DNA of 64,000 nucleotides from positions 82,514 through 146,513 of the forward strand of contig JBAVIP010000070.1 of assembly GCA_049687015.1 (NCBI GenBank), in the 5' to 3' direction. The DNA is from Methylotenera_A sp049687015. GTDB lineage: Bacteria; Pseudomonadota; Gammaproteobacteria; Burkholderiales; Methylophilaceae. Shown piece after piece: positions 52,757 to 62,218 of the stretch (the first letter of the stretch is position 1; the number at the start of each line of letters is the position of its first letter). Both the position numbers and the translations under genes were made by a program. Below the pieces are notes generated by a model. It ran no database searches. It saw only the letters and a list, made by a program, of their open reading frames with translations, and had not been told where the DNA came from.

Positions 52757-54002
52757 TTACGCGTTTGCGCTTGCATCAAAAACTCGTCTTGTTTCAAATA
52801 TCTGCGTAGAAAATCTTACGCCTTGCCATTGCATCAAACGTTTTAAGGCAAAATCAAACATAATAGGATTATACAAACGAATGGTTTTTAAAAAATCAAC
52901 ATGCATTTCATCCAGCAAGTTATTGGCGACTAGCTGCTTCAGTGAAACTAAAGACAAAATTCCGGGCAATGGATAATCAGAACCATTGAGCAAGCGACTG
53001 TGTAAATCGGTGCGCTCTAATAGTTAGTGGCGGAATTGTCCAGGCATGATTAATTAATGTAATCGCTGAAATCTCACCGAACAATAACTCATTGTATTCT
53101 GGCGTTTGCATCAGGCGTAAAAATAAGTCAAAACTTTTTACTTTTTTGTTGCCATTGTCGTAATCAATATCCTCGCCGTCCGATGCGCAATGGGCCAGCA
53201 CCACACGCACGCCAGCGTCAAGCGCGCGGCGTAATCTAAGCGGGTTGGCATCATCCTGATTGCCGCCGTGTACCGCGCTTTCGCGGCCTGTGTGGCAAAT
53301 AATGGGGATATTATGTTTTGCGCAAGCGGCATAAAAAGCATCACACTTAGGCGAAGCTGGATCTATGCCCATGCCTTGTGGTAGCCATTTAATGGCACGC
53401 GCCCCTGCTTGCACTACTTTTTCTACCTTATCTGCTGCACTTTCACGATAAGGGTGAATGCTGGCTACCCATTCAAATGTGTTTGGATTCTCTTTTGCAA
53501 TTTGCAGGGCATATTCGTTGGAGATGTGAAATATAGATTTTTCTTTGATGGGCTCACCATTTTCATTGCGAAACCAATCAAAAGCAAATAACATCAGCTT
53601 AAAACCATCAGGCATTTCGGCGACTTGATTTAACATACGTTGCACAGCACTTTTATCTGCATCGTTATTAATTACGCAACTGCCATTCATGTAGAAATGT
53701 TTTTGTGTCTTTAAAATTGAGTGCAGATAGCTATCCATTTGAGGGTTTACCCAAACGTCAGCCTTGTGATTGGGTGTCTGGCTATCGCCCGTACCTACTA
53801 AATGTACATGACTATCCCATACCTGGGCAGAGTCAATACCCCGCCATATTTGTTGCATTAACGAGTGATTTTTTAGTGTGTCTGGCAAGCCGCTTAAACA
53901 GGGGTTAGTAAACCCTTGCTCTGGCCATAACCTAAGTCCAGCATAAGTGGTTGCAGAAACTCCAAGTGCCGCAGCACTTATTAAAAATTGGCGGCGGTCC
54001 AT
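52757..54002 (-). pseudogene. TAT-secreted amidohydrolase (amidohydrolase-2 type), frameshifted near the 3' end
   Basis: The frame from ATG 54002 reads a twin-arginine signal (MDRRQFLISAAALG) and an amidohydrolase body with metal ligands in WDSHVHLVG, ICHTGRESAVHGG and LAHCASDGEDID, but derails after HAWTIPPL and stops at 52977. The missing end is present in the next frame (LLERTDLHSRLLNGSDYPLP, then SLVSLKQLVANNLLDE, to stop at 52757), so one base too many (near 53018-53025, in CCACTAACTATTAGAG) breaks the gene. It could be a real mutation or a sequencing error. Intact, it would be about 410 residues. Its start overlaps the Aas-like stop (TAATG). Confidence 0.75.
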
Positions 54003-56134
54003 TAAGCCGTTTCGGCCATTTGTTTGAGGGTGACGTAGTCAGTTTTGCCCGTGCCAAGCAATGGTAGTTCGTCCACGCGAATAATTTTTCGTGCGATAGC
54101 GAATTCAGGGCTGCCTAAATTCTTAGCAACAATTTGCAAATCCTCACGTTTCAATGCAGGGTCGGTCGTGAATAAAATGATATTTTCACCACGTTGTGCG
54201 TCAATTTGCGTGCTGGCGGCGTGCTGATACTCAGGTGCAGCGGTATTGGCGATTTTCTCAACCACTTCGAGAGATATCATTTCGCCCGCCACTTTGGCAA
54301 AACGTTTCACGCGGCCTCTAATATGTACAAAGCCCTGGGTATCAACTTCGACAATATCGCCAGTGTTGTACCAACCATCCTCAGGCGGGCTAAGCACGCC
54401 TGGGTTATCAAACAGGTAATAGCCTTTCATCACGTTTTCGCCTCGTACGTATAATAATCCGCCCGCAGGTATGCCAGGCACTGATTCTAGTTTGTGATCC
54501 ATACCTGGTAGAAATTGGCCCACGCTACCGTTTAAGTTAGCCATGGGCGTGTTGATTGATAAGCCTGGCGCACATTCAGTAGCGCCATAGGCTTCTAAAA
54601 TACGAATGCCGAATTTTTCGCTATAGGTTTTGCGTACTTCTTCATTGAGTTTTTCTGCACCGGCCAACACGATTCTAAGTTTATAAAAATCGTATGGGTG
54701 AGCGAATTTTGCGTAATTACTTAAGAAGGTGCTAGTAGCAAAAAATATCGTACAACCGCGGTCATAAATTAACTCTGGAATCACCTTGTATTGCAGCGGC
54801 GACGGGAATACCACAATGCGTGCGCCGTTCAAGATAGAGATGAGTGAACCTGTAAATCCAAAGGCATGAAATAGTGGTAATACCATCATAAATTTATCAG
54901 TTGGGTTAATATCAAGCACTGCCATCACTTGTGCGATGTTGGCTAAAATACTTTTGTGTGAGTGCACAACGCCTTTGGGCTTACCTTCGGAACCAGAGGT
55001 AAACAGCACAACCGCTGGCTCTTCAGGTGAGCTGGACTCCATCGCCGCGCGTGGGTAGTGTAAGGCATAACCCATCAGCCAGGCGCGGTCTACCACGCCA
55101 AAGTCAGCACGTAAGTCTTCAAGGTAAAGTATGTTGAGGTTTTTTAGATTGGCAACAACGTCTTCTAATTTGGCTGTTTCAATGAACTTATATGAGGTCA
55201 CCACGGTTTTGATATTGGCCGCGATACAAGCATTTTGCATTCCAGCTGCACCTGCTGTGTAATTGATCATGGCGGGGATGCGATTAAACGCCGACATGCC
55301 TAAAATCAGTGCAATGGTATTGGTAATGTTGGGCATGAGCACACCAACTGTTTCATTCGGGCTGCTGACTTTGGTAACAATTCTTCCTAACGCCAGACTC
55401 TTTTTCAATAAATCCTGATAGGTTTCTTCTATTTCGTTGAGGTCTTCAATGAGTTTGTAGTTACCACCAAATTTATCCACTGCCTCCAGAAAAGCTTCAA
55501 ACAAAGTACGGCTTTTTTGTGCCTGAAATAGCATCTTTTGCATCACGCTACGCATGCCTTCTCCCGCGATGCGGCGCCGCTGCTTGCCGGAAGGAAAGCC
55601 ATGATGGGTCGATTTGGGCATCACAATGCTGGTAGTAGGCATGACAGTGAGCGTAACTTTTGGCAGCAATCTTTTAGGGTGGTGTCGAGATAAACGTCCA
55701 AAATAAGATTCGGCCGCACCATCAATGCGCACAGGTAGAATGGTGGCGCCGGTTTTGCCTGCAACAAAGCCGGGGCCGTCATACACTTTCATCAGCGCGC
55801 CGGTTAAGGTGATGCGTCCCTCGGGGAAAATCACTACGTTTTCACCAGATTCAAGCAGTTTAATCACTTTTTTCATGGCGAGCGGGCTGGCGGGGTCTAC
55901 CGCTAGATAAGGCGTTAGGCGCAAGGCTTGTCTAAATACCCATTTTCTTAGCACCGAGGTGTGGACGACAAAGGTGGCTTTTTTTGGTAAAAATAGTCCT
56001 AACAATAGCCCGTCTAAAAAGGATTCATGATTAGCAACAATAAGTAAACCATTATCTTCAGGAACGTTTTCTAAGCCGTGCACTTTTACTCGAAACAGAA
56101 ATTTACAAATAAAACGTAGAATGCTAGTCAACAT
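54002..56134 (-). CDS. aas: Aas-like bifunctional acyltransferase / acyl-ACP (acyl-CoA) synthetase
   Basis: The 710-residue product has an N-terminal PlsC-type acyltransferase (NHESFLD at 35-41, FPEGRI near 99) and a C-terminal AMP-forming ligase (FTSGSEGKPKGVVHSHKS, YGATECAPG, YNTGDIVEVDTQGFVHIRGR). This is the order of Aas, which re-acylates 2-acyl-lysophosphatidylethanolamine using acyl-ACP it makes itself. It has no own flippase domain, which fits an LplT partner elsewhere in the block. An ArsR gene lies 12 bases upstream. Confidence 0.88.
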   Translation of the reverse strand: MLTSILRFICKFLFRVKVHGLENVPEDNGLLIVANHESFLDGLLLGLFLPKKATFVVHTSVLRKWVFRQALRLTPYLAVDPASPLAMKKVIKLLESGENVVIFPEGRITLTGALMKVYDGPGFVAGKTGATILPVRIDGAAESYFGRLSRHHPKRLLPKVTLTVMPTTSIVMPKSTHHGFPSGKQRRRIAGEGMRSVMQKMLFQAQKSRTLFEAFLEAVDKFGGNYKLIEDLNEIEETYQDLLKKSLALGRIVTKVSSPNETVGVLMPNITNTIALILGMSAFNRIPAMINYTAGAAGMQNACIAANIKTVVTSYKFIETAKLEDVVANLKNLNILYLEDLRADFGVVDRAWLMGYALHYPRAAMESSSPEEPAVVLFTSGSEGKPKGVVHSHKSILANIAQVMAVLDINPTDKFMMVLPLFHAFGFTGSLISILNGARIVVFPSPLQYKVIPELIYDRGCTIFFATSTFLSNYAKFAHPYDFYKLRIVLAGAEKLNEEVRKTYSEKFGIRILEAYGATECAPGLSINTPMANLNGSVGQFLPGMDHKLESVPGIPAGGLLYVRGENVMKGYYLFDNPGVLSPPEDGWYNTGDIVEVDTQGFVHIRGRVKRFAKVAGEMISLEVVEKIANTAAPEYQHAASTQIDAQRGENIILFTTDPALKREDLQIVAKNLGSPEFAIARKIIRVDELPLLGTGKTDYVTLKQMAETA

Positions 56135-56146
56135 AAGAGCCCTCCC

Positions 56147-56452
56147 CTAAACTTCGTTTTTTATATAATCTAAAACGTTTTGAATTTCGGTAATGATGAG
56201 TGTGTAATTGACCCAAAAAAATACTTCTTTGCCTATTTTTTCACTGCTTAATGCGCCGCTACGATGTAATATTTTTAAGTGATGTGTGACCGCGGTGCGA
56301 CTGAGTTTAGAGCTGGCTACAATTTGTAAAATATTCAGCCGCTCATCTTTTTCAAATGCCAATAGTATACGCTGACGCTGTTCATCGCCAAGTGCAATAA
56401 ACAAATCAGAGATGTTTCTCCACGCGTTAGGAATCTCGGCAATTAACTTCAT
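56147..56452 (-). CDS. ArsR-family HTH transcriptional regulator
   Basis: The 101-residue product is a winged-helix protein with the recognition region NILQIVASSKLSRTAVTHHLKILHRSGAL and no metal-binding Cys/His pair of the ArsR/CadC kind. It starts at the ATG of MKLIAEIPNAW, since the upstream frame uses GTG. Located 12 bases before aas, it likely controls this envelope operon, by an unknown signal. Confidence 0.82.
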   Translation of the reverse strand: MKLIAEIPNAWRNISDLFIALGDEQRQRILLAFEKDERLNILQIVASSKLSRTAVTHHLKILHRSGALSSEKIGKEVFFWVNYTLIITEIQNVLDYIKNEV

Positions 56453-56518
56453 AACCACATAATTAGTTATTTAGTTTTGTTTGTCAAGCCTTTTTAATAA
56501 TAATTTGCGTTTTCTGCT

Positions 56519-57520
56519 TTAAATGACTAATCGGGATCGCCACGCTGCCGGTGGAATACCCAAATGTCGCTTAAATGTGCGGCTAAATGCGGCTACATTT
56601 TCATAACCAACATCCGCAGCAATTTCGCCTATGCCCTGTCTGGATTCATCTAACAAGCGCCCTGCCACGTTCATGCGCCATTTTGTAACGTACGCCATGG
56701 GACTTTCGCCCAGCGCGGCTGAGAATCGTGCGGCGAACCTTGAAGGCGACATGGTAACGCCTTGCGCAAGCCGTTTTACTGACCAATCATCGCCAGGTTT
56801 CGCATGAATCATGGTGATTGCTCGCCCAACAATGGGGTCTTTTAAGCCAAAAAACCAGCTTGATTTAGCTGAAGCTGCCTCTAAATGTGCGCGTAAAACT
56901 TCGGCACATAACAACTCTAATAACCGCTCAATCACAAAAGTGCACTGCGTAACTTGCTCGGCTTCTCGGTTTATCCAACTCAACACGCCAGATAAATTAT
57001 GCAACGTGCTTGCTTGCGCTACTGACACATGCAACATGGCTGGCAACGCGCTAAACAGCGGGTTAAGCGACACATTACGCAACATAAAAACACCGCACAT
57101 GAGCGATGTAGTACGCACTTTATTAGCCGAATTTGGTTGAAAAGGATTTGCGCCACCAGCTAGCAACGTTTCAACTGGCAGCGCCCGCTTAACTTCGCCT
57201 TGCGATAATGTATGTGCCGCGCCGCCAAAGCATATTGCCATTTCGCCCGCCTCAATAATCAGCGGTTCGCCGCCTTCAGGCGTAATTTCAATATAGCCAC
57301 GCTTCACAAAATGAAACGCCACCACGCGCACATCACTACTTTGCTTCAGCAGCTTTTGCAACTTATTCGCATCAGGAATCGCAACGCCCCAAGGCGGCGC
57401 GTACTCCTCGTTAATCAGCATGCTACCGCTGATACGCATTGTATTCAAAACATTACTCAATGCACACGAATTTCCCTCATAAAGAGTTGTTTCAGCATTG
57501 CTTAAGGTTGTTTCAATCAT
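56519..57520 (-). CDS. AraC-family transcriptional regulator with cupin sensor
   Basis: About 333 residues: an N-terminal cupin (GYIEITPEGGEPLIIEAGEMAICFGGAAHTLS) and a C-terminal pair of helix-turn-helix motifs (DDWSVKRLAQGVTMSPSRFAARFSAALGESPMAYVTKWRMN and IGEIAADVGYENVAAFSRTFKRHLGIPPAAWR). It is divergent from the operon starting at 57586 with only 65 bases between, so it very likely regulates it, perhaps in response to an aldehyde or aromatic compound. GGTGG precedes the ATG. Confidence 0.88.
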   Translation of the reverse strand: MIETTLSNAETTLYEGNSCALSNVLNTMRISGSMLINEEYAPPWGVAIPDANKLQKLLKQSSDVRVVAFHFVKRGYIEITPEGGEPLIIEAGEMAICFGGAAHTLSQGEVKRALPVETLLAGGANPFQPNSANKVRTTSLMCGVFMLRNVSLNPLFSALPAMLHVSVAQASTLHNLSGVLSWINREAEQVTQCTFVIERLLELLCAEVLRAHLEAASAKSSWFFGLKDPIVGRAITMIHAKPGDDWSVKRLAQGVTMSPSRFAARFSAALGESPMAYVTKWRMNVAGRLLDESRQGIGEIAADVGYENVAAFSRTFKRHLGIPPAAWRSRLVI

Positions 57521-57585
57521 TGTTACCACCAAACATGGTTGCTATTATCCTAAGCACAATATCACCAAGTTAAGGAGGTTTCAAT

Positions 57586-58272
57586 ATGTCATTTTTTACA
57601 ACCGCACCGTTCGCAATTTTTTTAGATTTGATGATGATCATTTACACGCTATGGGTCATTTCACTTGGCGATAAAAGTGGTAAGTTATCCATCGGCCTAG
57701 GCGCTGGCATGCTAGTTTGGCTGGGAGTGTTACATTTCGGCTTATCTACCAAAAGCCTATTCCCTGAAGATATTTCAGGCATTGCGTTTCTTATCATCAT
57801 TTTTATTGCGGTCGGCGCTGTAGGCGCTTTGTTGCTATTAGTTAAGCCAATCAGAGATAAGCTTTTGGCACTTACTCAAAAACAATTACTACTTTTGCAA
57901 GGCATCCGCGTATTTTTCGGCGCTAATTTTTTAATGCAAGCCAGTCTTGGTGGCTTGCCGCAAACCTTCGGCATTTTAGATGGCTGGACGCACATTGCCG
58001 CAGGGTTTTTAGGCTTGATAGCCGCATTCACACTCGCTACAGATAAAGATGGTGAACGCCGCGCATGGTTTGCCAACCTGTTTGGCATAGCTGATATTTT
58101 AGTGGTAGCCAGCACACTTTCACTCATACTTTTACCCACACTCACCCCGCACCACCCCATGATGTACGCAGTTTTTCTACCAGCGCCACTTTGGCTTTGG
58201 TTTCATCTTGTATCAATGTGGAAGCTTGTGCAAAACAGAAATAATCCAGCAATGCAGGCACAACAAGCATGA
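57586..58272 (+). CDS. Hypothetical seven-span membrane protein
   Basis: The 228-residue product has about seven hydrophobic spans (FLDLMMIIYTLWVISLG, GIAFLIIIFIAVGAVGALLLL, HIAAGFLGLIAAFTLA, IADILVVASTLSLILLP). AAGGAGG lies seven bases before the ATG, the strongest Shine-Dalgarno in this operon. No family recognised. It is the first gene of a five-gene unit controlled by the divergent AraC regulator; its stop overlaps the next start (ATGA). Confidence 0.75.
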   Translation: MSFFTTAPFAIFLDLMMIIYTLWVISLGDKSGKLSIGLGAGMLVWLGVLHFGLSTKSLFPEDISGIAFLIIIFIAVGAVGALLLLVKPIRDKLLALTQKQLLLLQGIRVFFGANFLMQASLGGLPQTFGILDGWTHIAAGFLGLIAAFTLATDKDGERRAWFANLFGIADILVVASTLSLILLPTLTPHHPMMYAVFLPAPLWLWFHLVSMWKLVQNRNNPAMQAQQA

Positions 58273-58763
58273 TTACTCATTCACAACAAAACTACGGGCG
58301 CGGTGCAACTAACCGCATCCACCAAGCCAATAGCCACAGCATAGAAGGCGCTAGAGCGCTAATTGAATCGTTTTACTATGCGTTTAATCAACGTGATATG
58401 GGCGTGTTTGCTCAAGTGTGGGCAAATCACGCGCTCATACAACTGAATAATCCACTTGGCGGTATTGTGCGCGGATTTGAGCCGATTGCCAATTTATACC
58501 AAGGCCTATTTACTAGCTCGGCCAGCGTATGGGTGGCGCTCAGCGATATTGTTGAATTTCAAACGGATGACATGGTGGTGTTTGCAGGCCGTGAAACGGG
58601 TGAATTTACCAAGGGCGAAATCACCGTTTCGCTGGCGATTCGCACCAGCCGCATTGTGCAGTGGCTTGGCGCGGATATTGGCTGGAAGCAAACACACCAT
58701 CACGGCTCAATCGACGACCCCAAACTGCTTGCGGAATATCAGCAAGCTGTGCGCGGTTACTAA
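58269..58763 (+). CDS. SnoaL/NTF2-like protein (DUF4440 type)
   Basis: The 164-residue product has a cone-shaped NTF2-like fold signature (ALIESFYYAFNQRDMGVFAQVWANHALIQLNNPLGGIVRGFEPIANLYQGLF) and WKQTHHHGSIDDP. Such proteins can be isomerases, hydrolases or ligand binders; the active residues are not clear. It overlaps the previous gene by four bases and lies 26 bases before the MAPEG gene. Confidence 0.8.
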   Translation: MITHSQQNYGRGATNRIHQANSHSIEGARALIESFYYAFNQRDMGVFAQVWANHALIQLNNPLGGIVRGFEPIANLYQGLFTSSASVWVALSDIVEFQTDDMVVFAGRETGEFTKGEITVSLAIRTSRIVQWLGADIGWKQTHHHGSIDDPKLLAEYQQAVRGY

Positions 58764-58789
58764 TCTAAACTAAATAAGCGAGGTTCTAA

Positions 58790-59188
58790 ATGCACATCAC
58801 AACGGAATTATATTGGCTGGTTTTAACGTTAATCATGACAGCACTTTTTTGGGTGCCCACCATTATCAATCGTATTGCAGAAACGGGCGTTTGGGCAACG
58901 CTAATGCCGCCGCAACTACAACCCAAGGCGCAGTGGGCAGAAAGGCTAAGGCGTGCGCACGCAAATGCGGTTGAAAATTTGGTGATATTTGCACCGCTAG
59001 CGTTGGCTGTGCAAATGACCAGTGCCAGCACCGCAATCACGGCTACAGCCTGCATGGTGTATTTTTTCGCACGGCTGGTGCATGTAGTGGCCTACATTGC
59101 AGCTGTGCCATTAGTGCGTACTTTAGCTTTTATAGCAGGTTTTATTAGCCAAATGGTGCTCGCATTAGGCTTGCTTGGCGCTCTCTAA
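58790..59188 (+). CDS. MAPEG family membrane protein
   Basis: The 132-residue product has four spans; the pattern RRAHANAVENLVIFAPLALAVQM and CMVYFFARLVHVVAYIAAVPLVRTLAFIAG are typical of MAPEG proteins, which bind glutathione in the membrane. It is next to a GST gene in an operon, supporting a role in detoxifying or remodelling lipophilic electrophiles. Catalysis is not proved by sequence. Confidence 0.85.
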   Translation: MHITTELYWLVLTLIMTALFWVPTIINRIAETGVWATLMPPQLQPKAQWAERLRRAHANAVENLVIFAPLALAVQMTSASTAITATACMVYFFARLVHVVAYIAAVPLVRTLAFIAGFISQMVLALGLLGAL

Positions 59189-59208
59189 CTTTATGAAGGA
59201 TACAAAAA

Positions 59209-59850
59209 ATGCGCATCAAATTTTACTATGGATCTGGCTCACCTTTTGCGTGGTATGTGTGGCTAGTGCTAGAACACAAGCAACTGGCGTATGAATTCAA
59301 TTTATTATCGCTGCAAAATGGCGAGTTGAAAAAGCCAGAATATTTGGCCATTCACCCCCACGGCAAAGTGCCTGCGTTGGTGGATGATGATTTCACGCTT
59401 TGGGAGGCTTCTGTCATTGTGGAGTATCTTGAAGAACGTTTCCCTGAGCGGTCAATTTTCCCTAAAAACACGCAAGACCGTGCCGTTGCCCGTCGCCTTA
59501 TCGCAGAAGCTTATAGTTATTTATACCCAATTATCAGACGGTTGATGGAGCTTACCTTGATGCGTGCGGGTGGCGATGGCGACCACGCTGCCATTACACT
59601 TGAGCTGAACAACTTAAGCCGTGAATTAAATTATTTTGAAAATGTATTACATGGTGATTATTTTGTGGGCGATATTTCAGCAGCAGACTTTGCTATTTAC
59701 CCATTGCTGGCCCTGGTGAATCGGCTGCATGTTAAACGCCCACAACTTAATGCTGGTGCGCTTATCAAGCCAAAACTAGCTGCATTCATGCAGCGCATTG
59801 AGCAATTGCCCTACTTTGCAAAAACCACGCCTCCGCATTGGAAAGGATAA
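59209..59850 (+). CDS. Glutathione S-transferase family protein
   Basis: The 213-residue product opens MRIKFYYGSGSPFAWYVWLVLEHKQLAYEF, a thioredoxin-like N-domain with Ser as the likely G-site residue (GSGSPFAWY), and has the GKVPALVDDDFTLWEASVIVEYLEERFP block and the helical C-domain. It conjugates glutathione to electrophiles or binds ligands. It is one base apart from the next gene. Confidence 0.92.
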   Translation: MRIKFYYGSGSPFAWYVWLVLEHKQLAYEFNLLSLQNGELKKPEYLAIHPHGKVPALVDDDFTLWEASVIVEYLEERFPERSIFPKNTQDRAVARRLIAEAYSYLYPIIRRLMELTLMRAGGDGDHAAITLELNNLSRELNYFENVLHGDYFVGDISAADFAIYPLLALVNRLHVKRPQLNAGALIKPKLAAFMQRIEQLPYFAKTTPPHWKG

Positions 59851-60567
59851 ATGATGACAGTGAAAACAAATAAGCCAATCTGCGTGATTGTTGGCGTTGG
59901 CCCTGGCAATGGGGCTGCTTTTGCGCGTCAATTTGGCGCAAATGGTTATCAAGTCGCATTGCTAGCGCGTAGCCTTGAATTTACAACTGTGTTGGCTAAA
60001 GAAATAAATGACGCCAAAGCTTATACGTGCGATGTTGCCAATGCCGCTTCAATTGCACACACATTCTCAGCCATTCGCGCCGAAATGGGCGAGGTTGAAA
60101 CGCTCATTTTCAACCCAGGCGCTGGCGTTTGGAAAAGTGTTGAAGAAATTACCGCGGAAGAATTTGAGCAAAGCTGGCGCGTCAATTCACTTGGTGCACT
60201 ACTTGTTTCGCAGCAGGTGATTCCTGCGATGAAAACAAATAAACGCGGCAACATCATCTTTATAGGCGCGACTGCATCGCGCCGTGGTGGCGCGAAAACA
60301 GCCGCTTTCGCCCCAGCAAAGGCCGCGCAACGTAGTCTTGCCGAATCTATGGCGCGTCATTTAGGTGCTTCTGGCGTTCATGTCGCCACAGTGATTGTAG
60401 ATGCTGTGGTTGACACACCAGCCACCCGAAAAATGATGCTAAATAAACCAAATGAGTTTTTCTTACAACCAGCCGATTTGGCCGAAGTGGTATTAAATCT
60501 CACTCAACAAAAACCATCTGCATGGTCGTCAGAAATTGAAGTGAGGCCTTTTGGCGAGGTTTGGTAA
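59851..60567 (+). CDS. Short-chain dehydrogenase/reductase
   Basis: The 238-residue product has a Rossmann start IVGVGPGNGAAFARQFGANGYQVALLARS (glycine-rich GxGxGxG type), the NPGAG region, and GATASRRGGAKTAAFAPAKAA in place of the usual S-x-YxxxK; the catalytic Tyr seems replaced by Phe in AAFAPAK, so typical SDR catalysis may be lost or altered. It ends the operon; a terminator for amtB lies beyond on the other strand. Confidence 0.85.
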   Translation: MMTVKTNKPICVIVGVGPGNGAAFARQFGANGYQVALLARSLEFTTVLAKEINDAKAYTCDVANAASIAHTFSAIRAEMGEVETLIFNPGAGVWKSVEEITAEEFEQSWRVNSLGALLVSQQVIPAMKTNKRGNIIFIGATASRRGGAKTAAFAPAKAAQRSLAESMARHLGASGVHVATVIVDAVVDTPATRKMMLNKPNEFFLQPADLAEVVLNLTQQKPSAWSSEIEVRPFGEVW

Positions 60568-60618
60568 ATAGTTTTATTTTTCACATAGTTAAACCGTTAA
60601 GTATTCTTAAAATTAAAC

Positions 60619-60645
60619 ATAAAAAAGGGCGCCATTGGCGCCCCT
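60619..60645 (-). terminator. Intrinsic terminator after amtB (also usable by the SDR operon)
   Basis: GGGCGCC-AAT-GGCGCCC is a perfect 7-base stem, followed on the minus strand by TTTTTT. It stands between the convergent SDR and amtB genes, 25 bases from the amtB stop. Confidence 0.85.
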
Positions 60646-60669
60646 AAAGGGAGATTAAGAATATATTAA

Positions 60670-62208
60670 TTATATATGATATGCACGTTCGCCATGTTCT
60701 GTCGTATCCAAGCCTTCACGCTCAGATTCTTCAGATACACGCAGGCCGATCAGTATGTCTACAACTTTCAGTGCGATAAATGAAACAACAGCCGATAGTA
60801 CGATCGCCGTGCCAACTGCCCATAATTGCGCGGTCATTTGTGCAGCAAAGTTGTATTCACCGACAGCATTTGCAACATAGTCATACACGCCCATGCCGCC
60901 TAACGCCGGGTTCACAAACACGCCAGTCGCCAGCGCACCAAATATACCACCTACAGCATGCACGCCAAATACGTCGAGCGCATCGTCATAGCCAAACATA
61001 TGTTTCACTTTTGATACAAAAATGTAGCAAAGTGGTGAAACTAGCAAGCCAATGACAATCGCACCCATCGGGCCTACGAAACCGCAAGCAGGGGTAATGG
61101 CAACCAAGCCAGCTACCGCGCCAGAAGCCGCACCCAGCATAGATGGTTTTGATTTATGGAACCATTCAACAAACATCCATGAAAGTGTTGCTGCGCCAGT
61201 AGCAATCATCGTGTTGAGGAATGCAAGTGCAGCATAACCGTTAGCTTCTAAGTTAGAACCAGCGTTAAAACCAAACCAGCCCACCCATAGTAAAGCTGCA
61301 CCAACCATCGTTAGAGTCAAGCTGTGTGGCGTCATGGCTTCTTTACCATAGCCGATACGCTTACCCAGCACAAAACATGCAACCAAGCCTGCTACACCTG
61401 CGTTGATGTGTACTACGGTGCCGCCTGCAAAGTCTAGCGCACCTTTTGCCCACAACCAGCCAGCGTTAGCTAAAACGGTAGTGAGTGATTCAGCTGTGGT
61501 AATCGCATCTGGTCCATCCCAGTACCAAACCATGTGTGCCATTGGTAAGTAAGAAAAAGTAAACCACAGCACCATAAAGGCTAACACAGCAGAAAACTTC
61601 ATGCGCTCAGCAAATGCACCGATAATCAGCGCTGGCGTAATGGCTGCAAAAGTGAGTTGGAAAGCCACAAAAATCAGCTCAGGAATATACACACCCTTGC
61701 TAAACGTAGCGGCAATAGAATCTGGCGTAATACCTGCCAAGAAAGCTTTCCCTAGTCCACCAAAGTATGGATTCCCACCACTAAATGCAACGCTGTAGCC
61801 GTATAACGCCCATAACACGCCCATCAGTGAAAAAATCACAAATGTTTGCATGAGTACCGACAGCATGTTTTTTTGGCGAACTAAACCACCATAAAACAAA
61901 GCCAGGCCAGGAATGGTCATCAAAGTGACCAAGGCAGTGGCCACAATCATCCACGCCGTGTCACCCTTGTTTGGAACAGGCGAGGGTGCAGCTGCGGCCT
62001 CGGCTGGCGCCGCTTCAGCAGGCGCTGCCTCGGCTGGAGCTGAAGAGGTGCTCGCTGCAGCATCAACGGCAACTGCCGCATCTGTCACTGCCTCCACCGT
62101 GGCCGCCGCCGTATCTTCTGCAAAACTTAACTGCGTAGTGCCTAAACCCATTAAGGCAACTAACGATAATATCGATAAAAATTTCTTCATGCCTGTAATT
62201 TTATTCAT
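60670..62208 (-). CDS. amtB: Ammonium transporter AmtB
   Basis: The product is about 512 residues. It has a signal peptide (about residues 7-30, FLSILSLVALMGLGTTQLSFA), then an Ala/Pro/Glu-rich low-complexity region with four APAEA-type repeats, then eleven spans with the family features DTAWMIVATALVTLMTIPGLALFYGGLVR, GGTVVHINAGVAGL and a FGVHAVGGIFGALATG block with the second conserved His. It imports ammonium and interacts with GlnK. The start is the ATG at 62208, preceded by AGGGG. It lies ten bases after glnK. Confidence 0.95.
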   Translation of the reverse strand: MNKITGMKKFLSILSLVALMGLGTTQLSFAEDTAAATVEAVTDAAVAVDAAASTSSAPAEAAPAEAAPAEAAAAPSPVPNKGDTAWMIVATALVTLMTIPGLALFYGGLVRQKNMLSVLMQTFVIFSLMGVLWALYGYSVAFSGGNPYFGGLGKAFLAGITPDSIAATFSKGVYIPELIFVAFQLTFAAITPALIIGAFAERMKFSAVLAFMVLWFTFSYLPMAHMVWYWDGPDAITTAESLTTVLANAGWLWAKGALDFAGGTVVHINAGVAGLVACFVLGKRIGYGKEAMTPHSLTLTMVGAALLWVGWFGFNAGSNLEANGYAALAFLNTMIATGAATLSWMFVEWFHKSKPSMLGAASGAVAGLVAITPACGFVGPMGAIVIGLLVSPLCYIFVSKVKHMFGYDDALDVFGVHAVGGIFGALATGVFVNPALGGMGVYDYVANAVGEYNFAAQMTAQLWAVGTAIVLSAVVSFIALKVVDILIGLRVSEESEREGLDTTEHGERAYHI

Positions 62209-62218
62209 GCTAGGCCCC

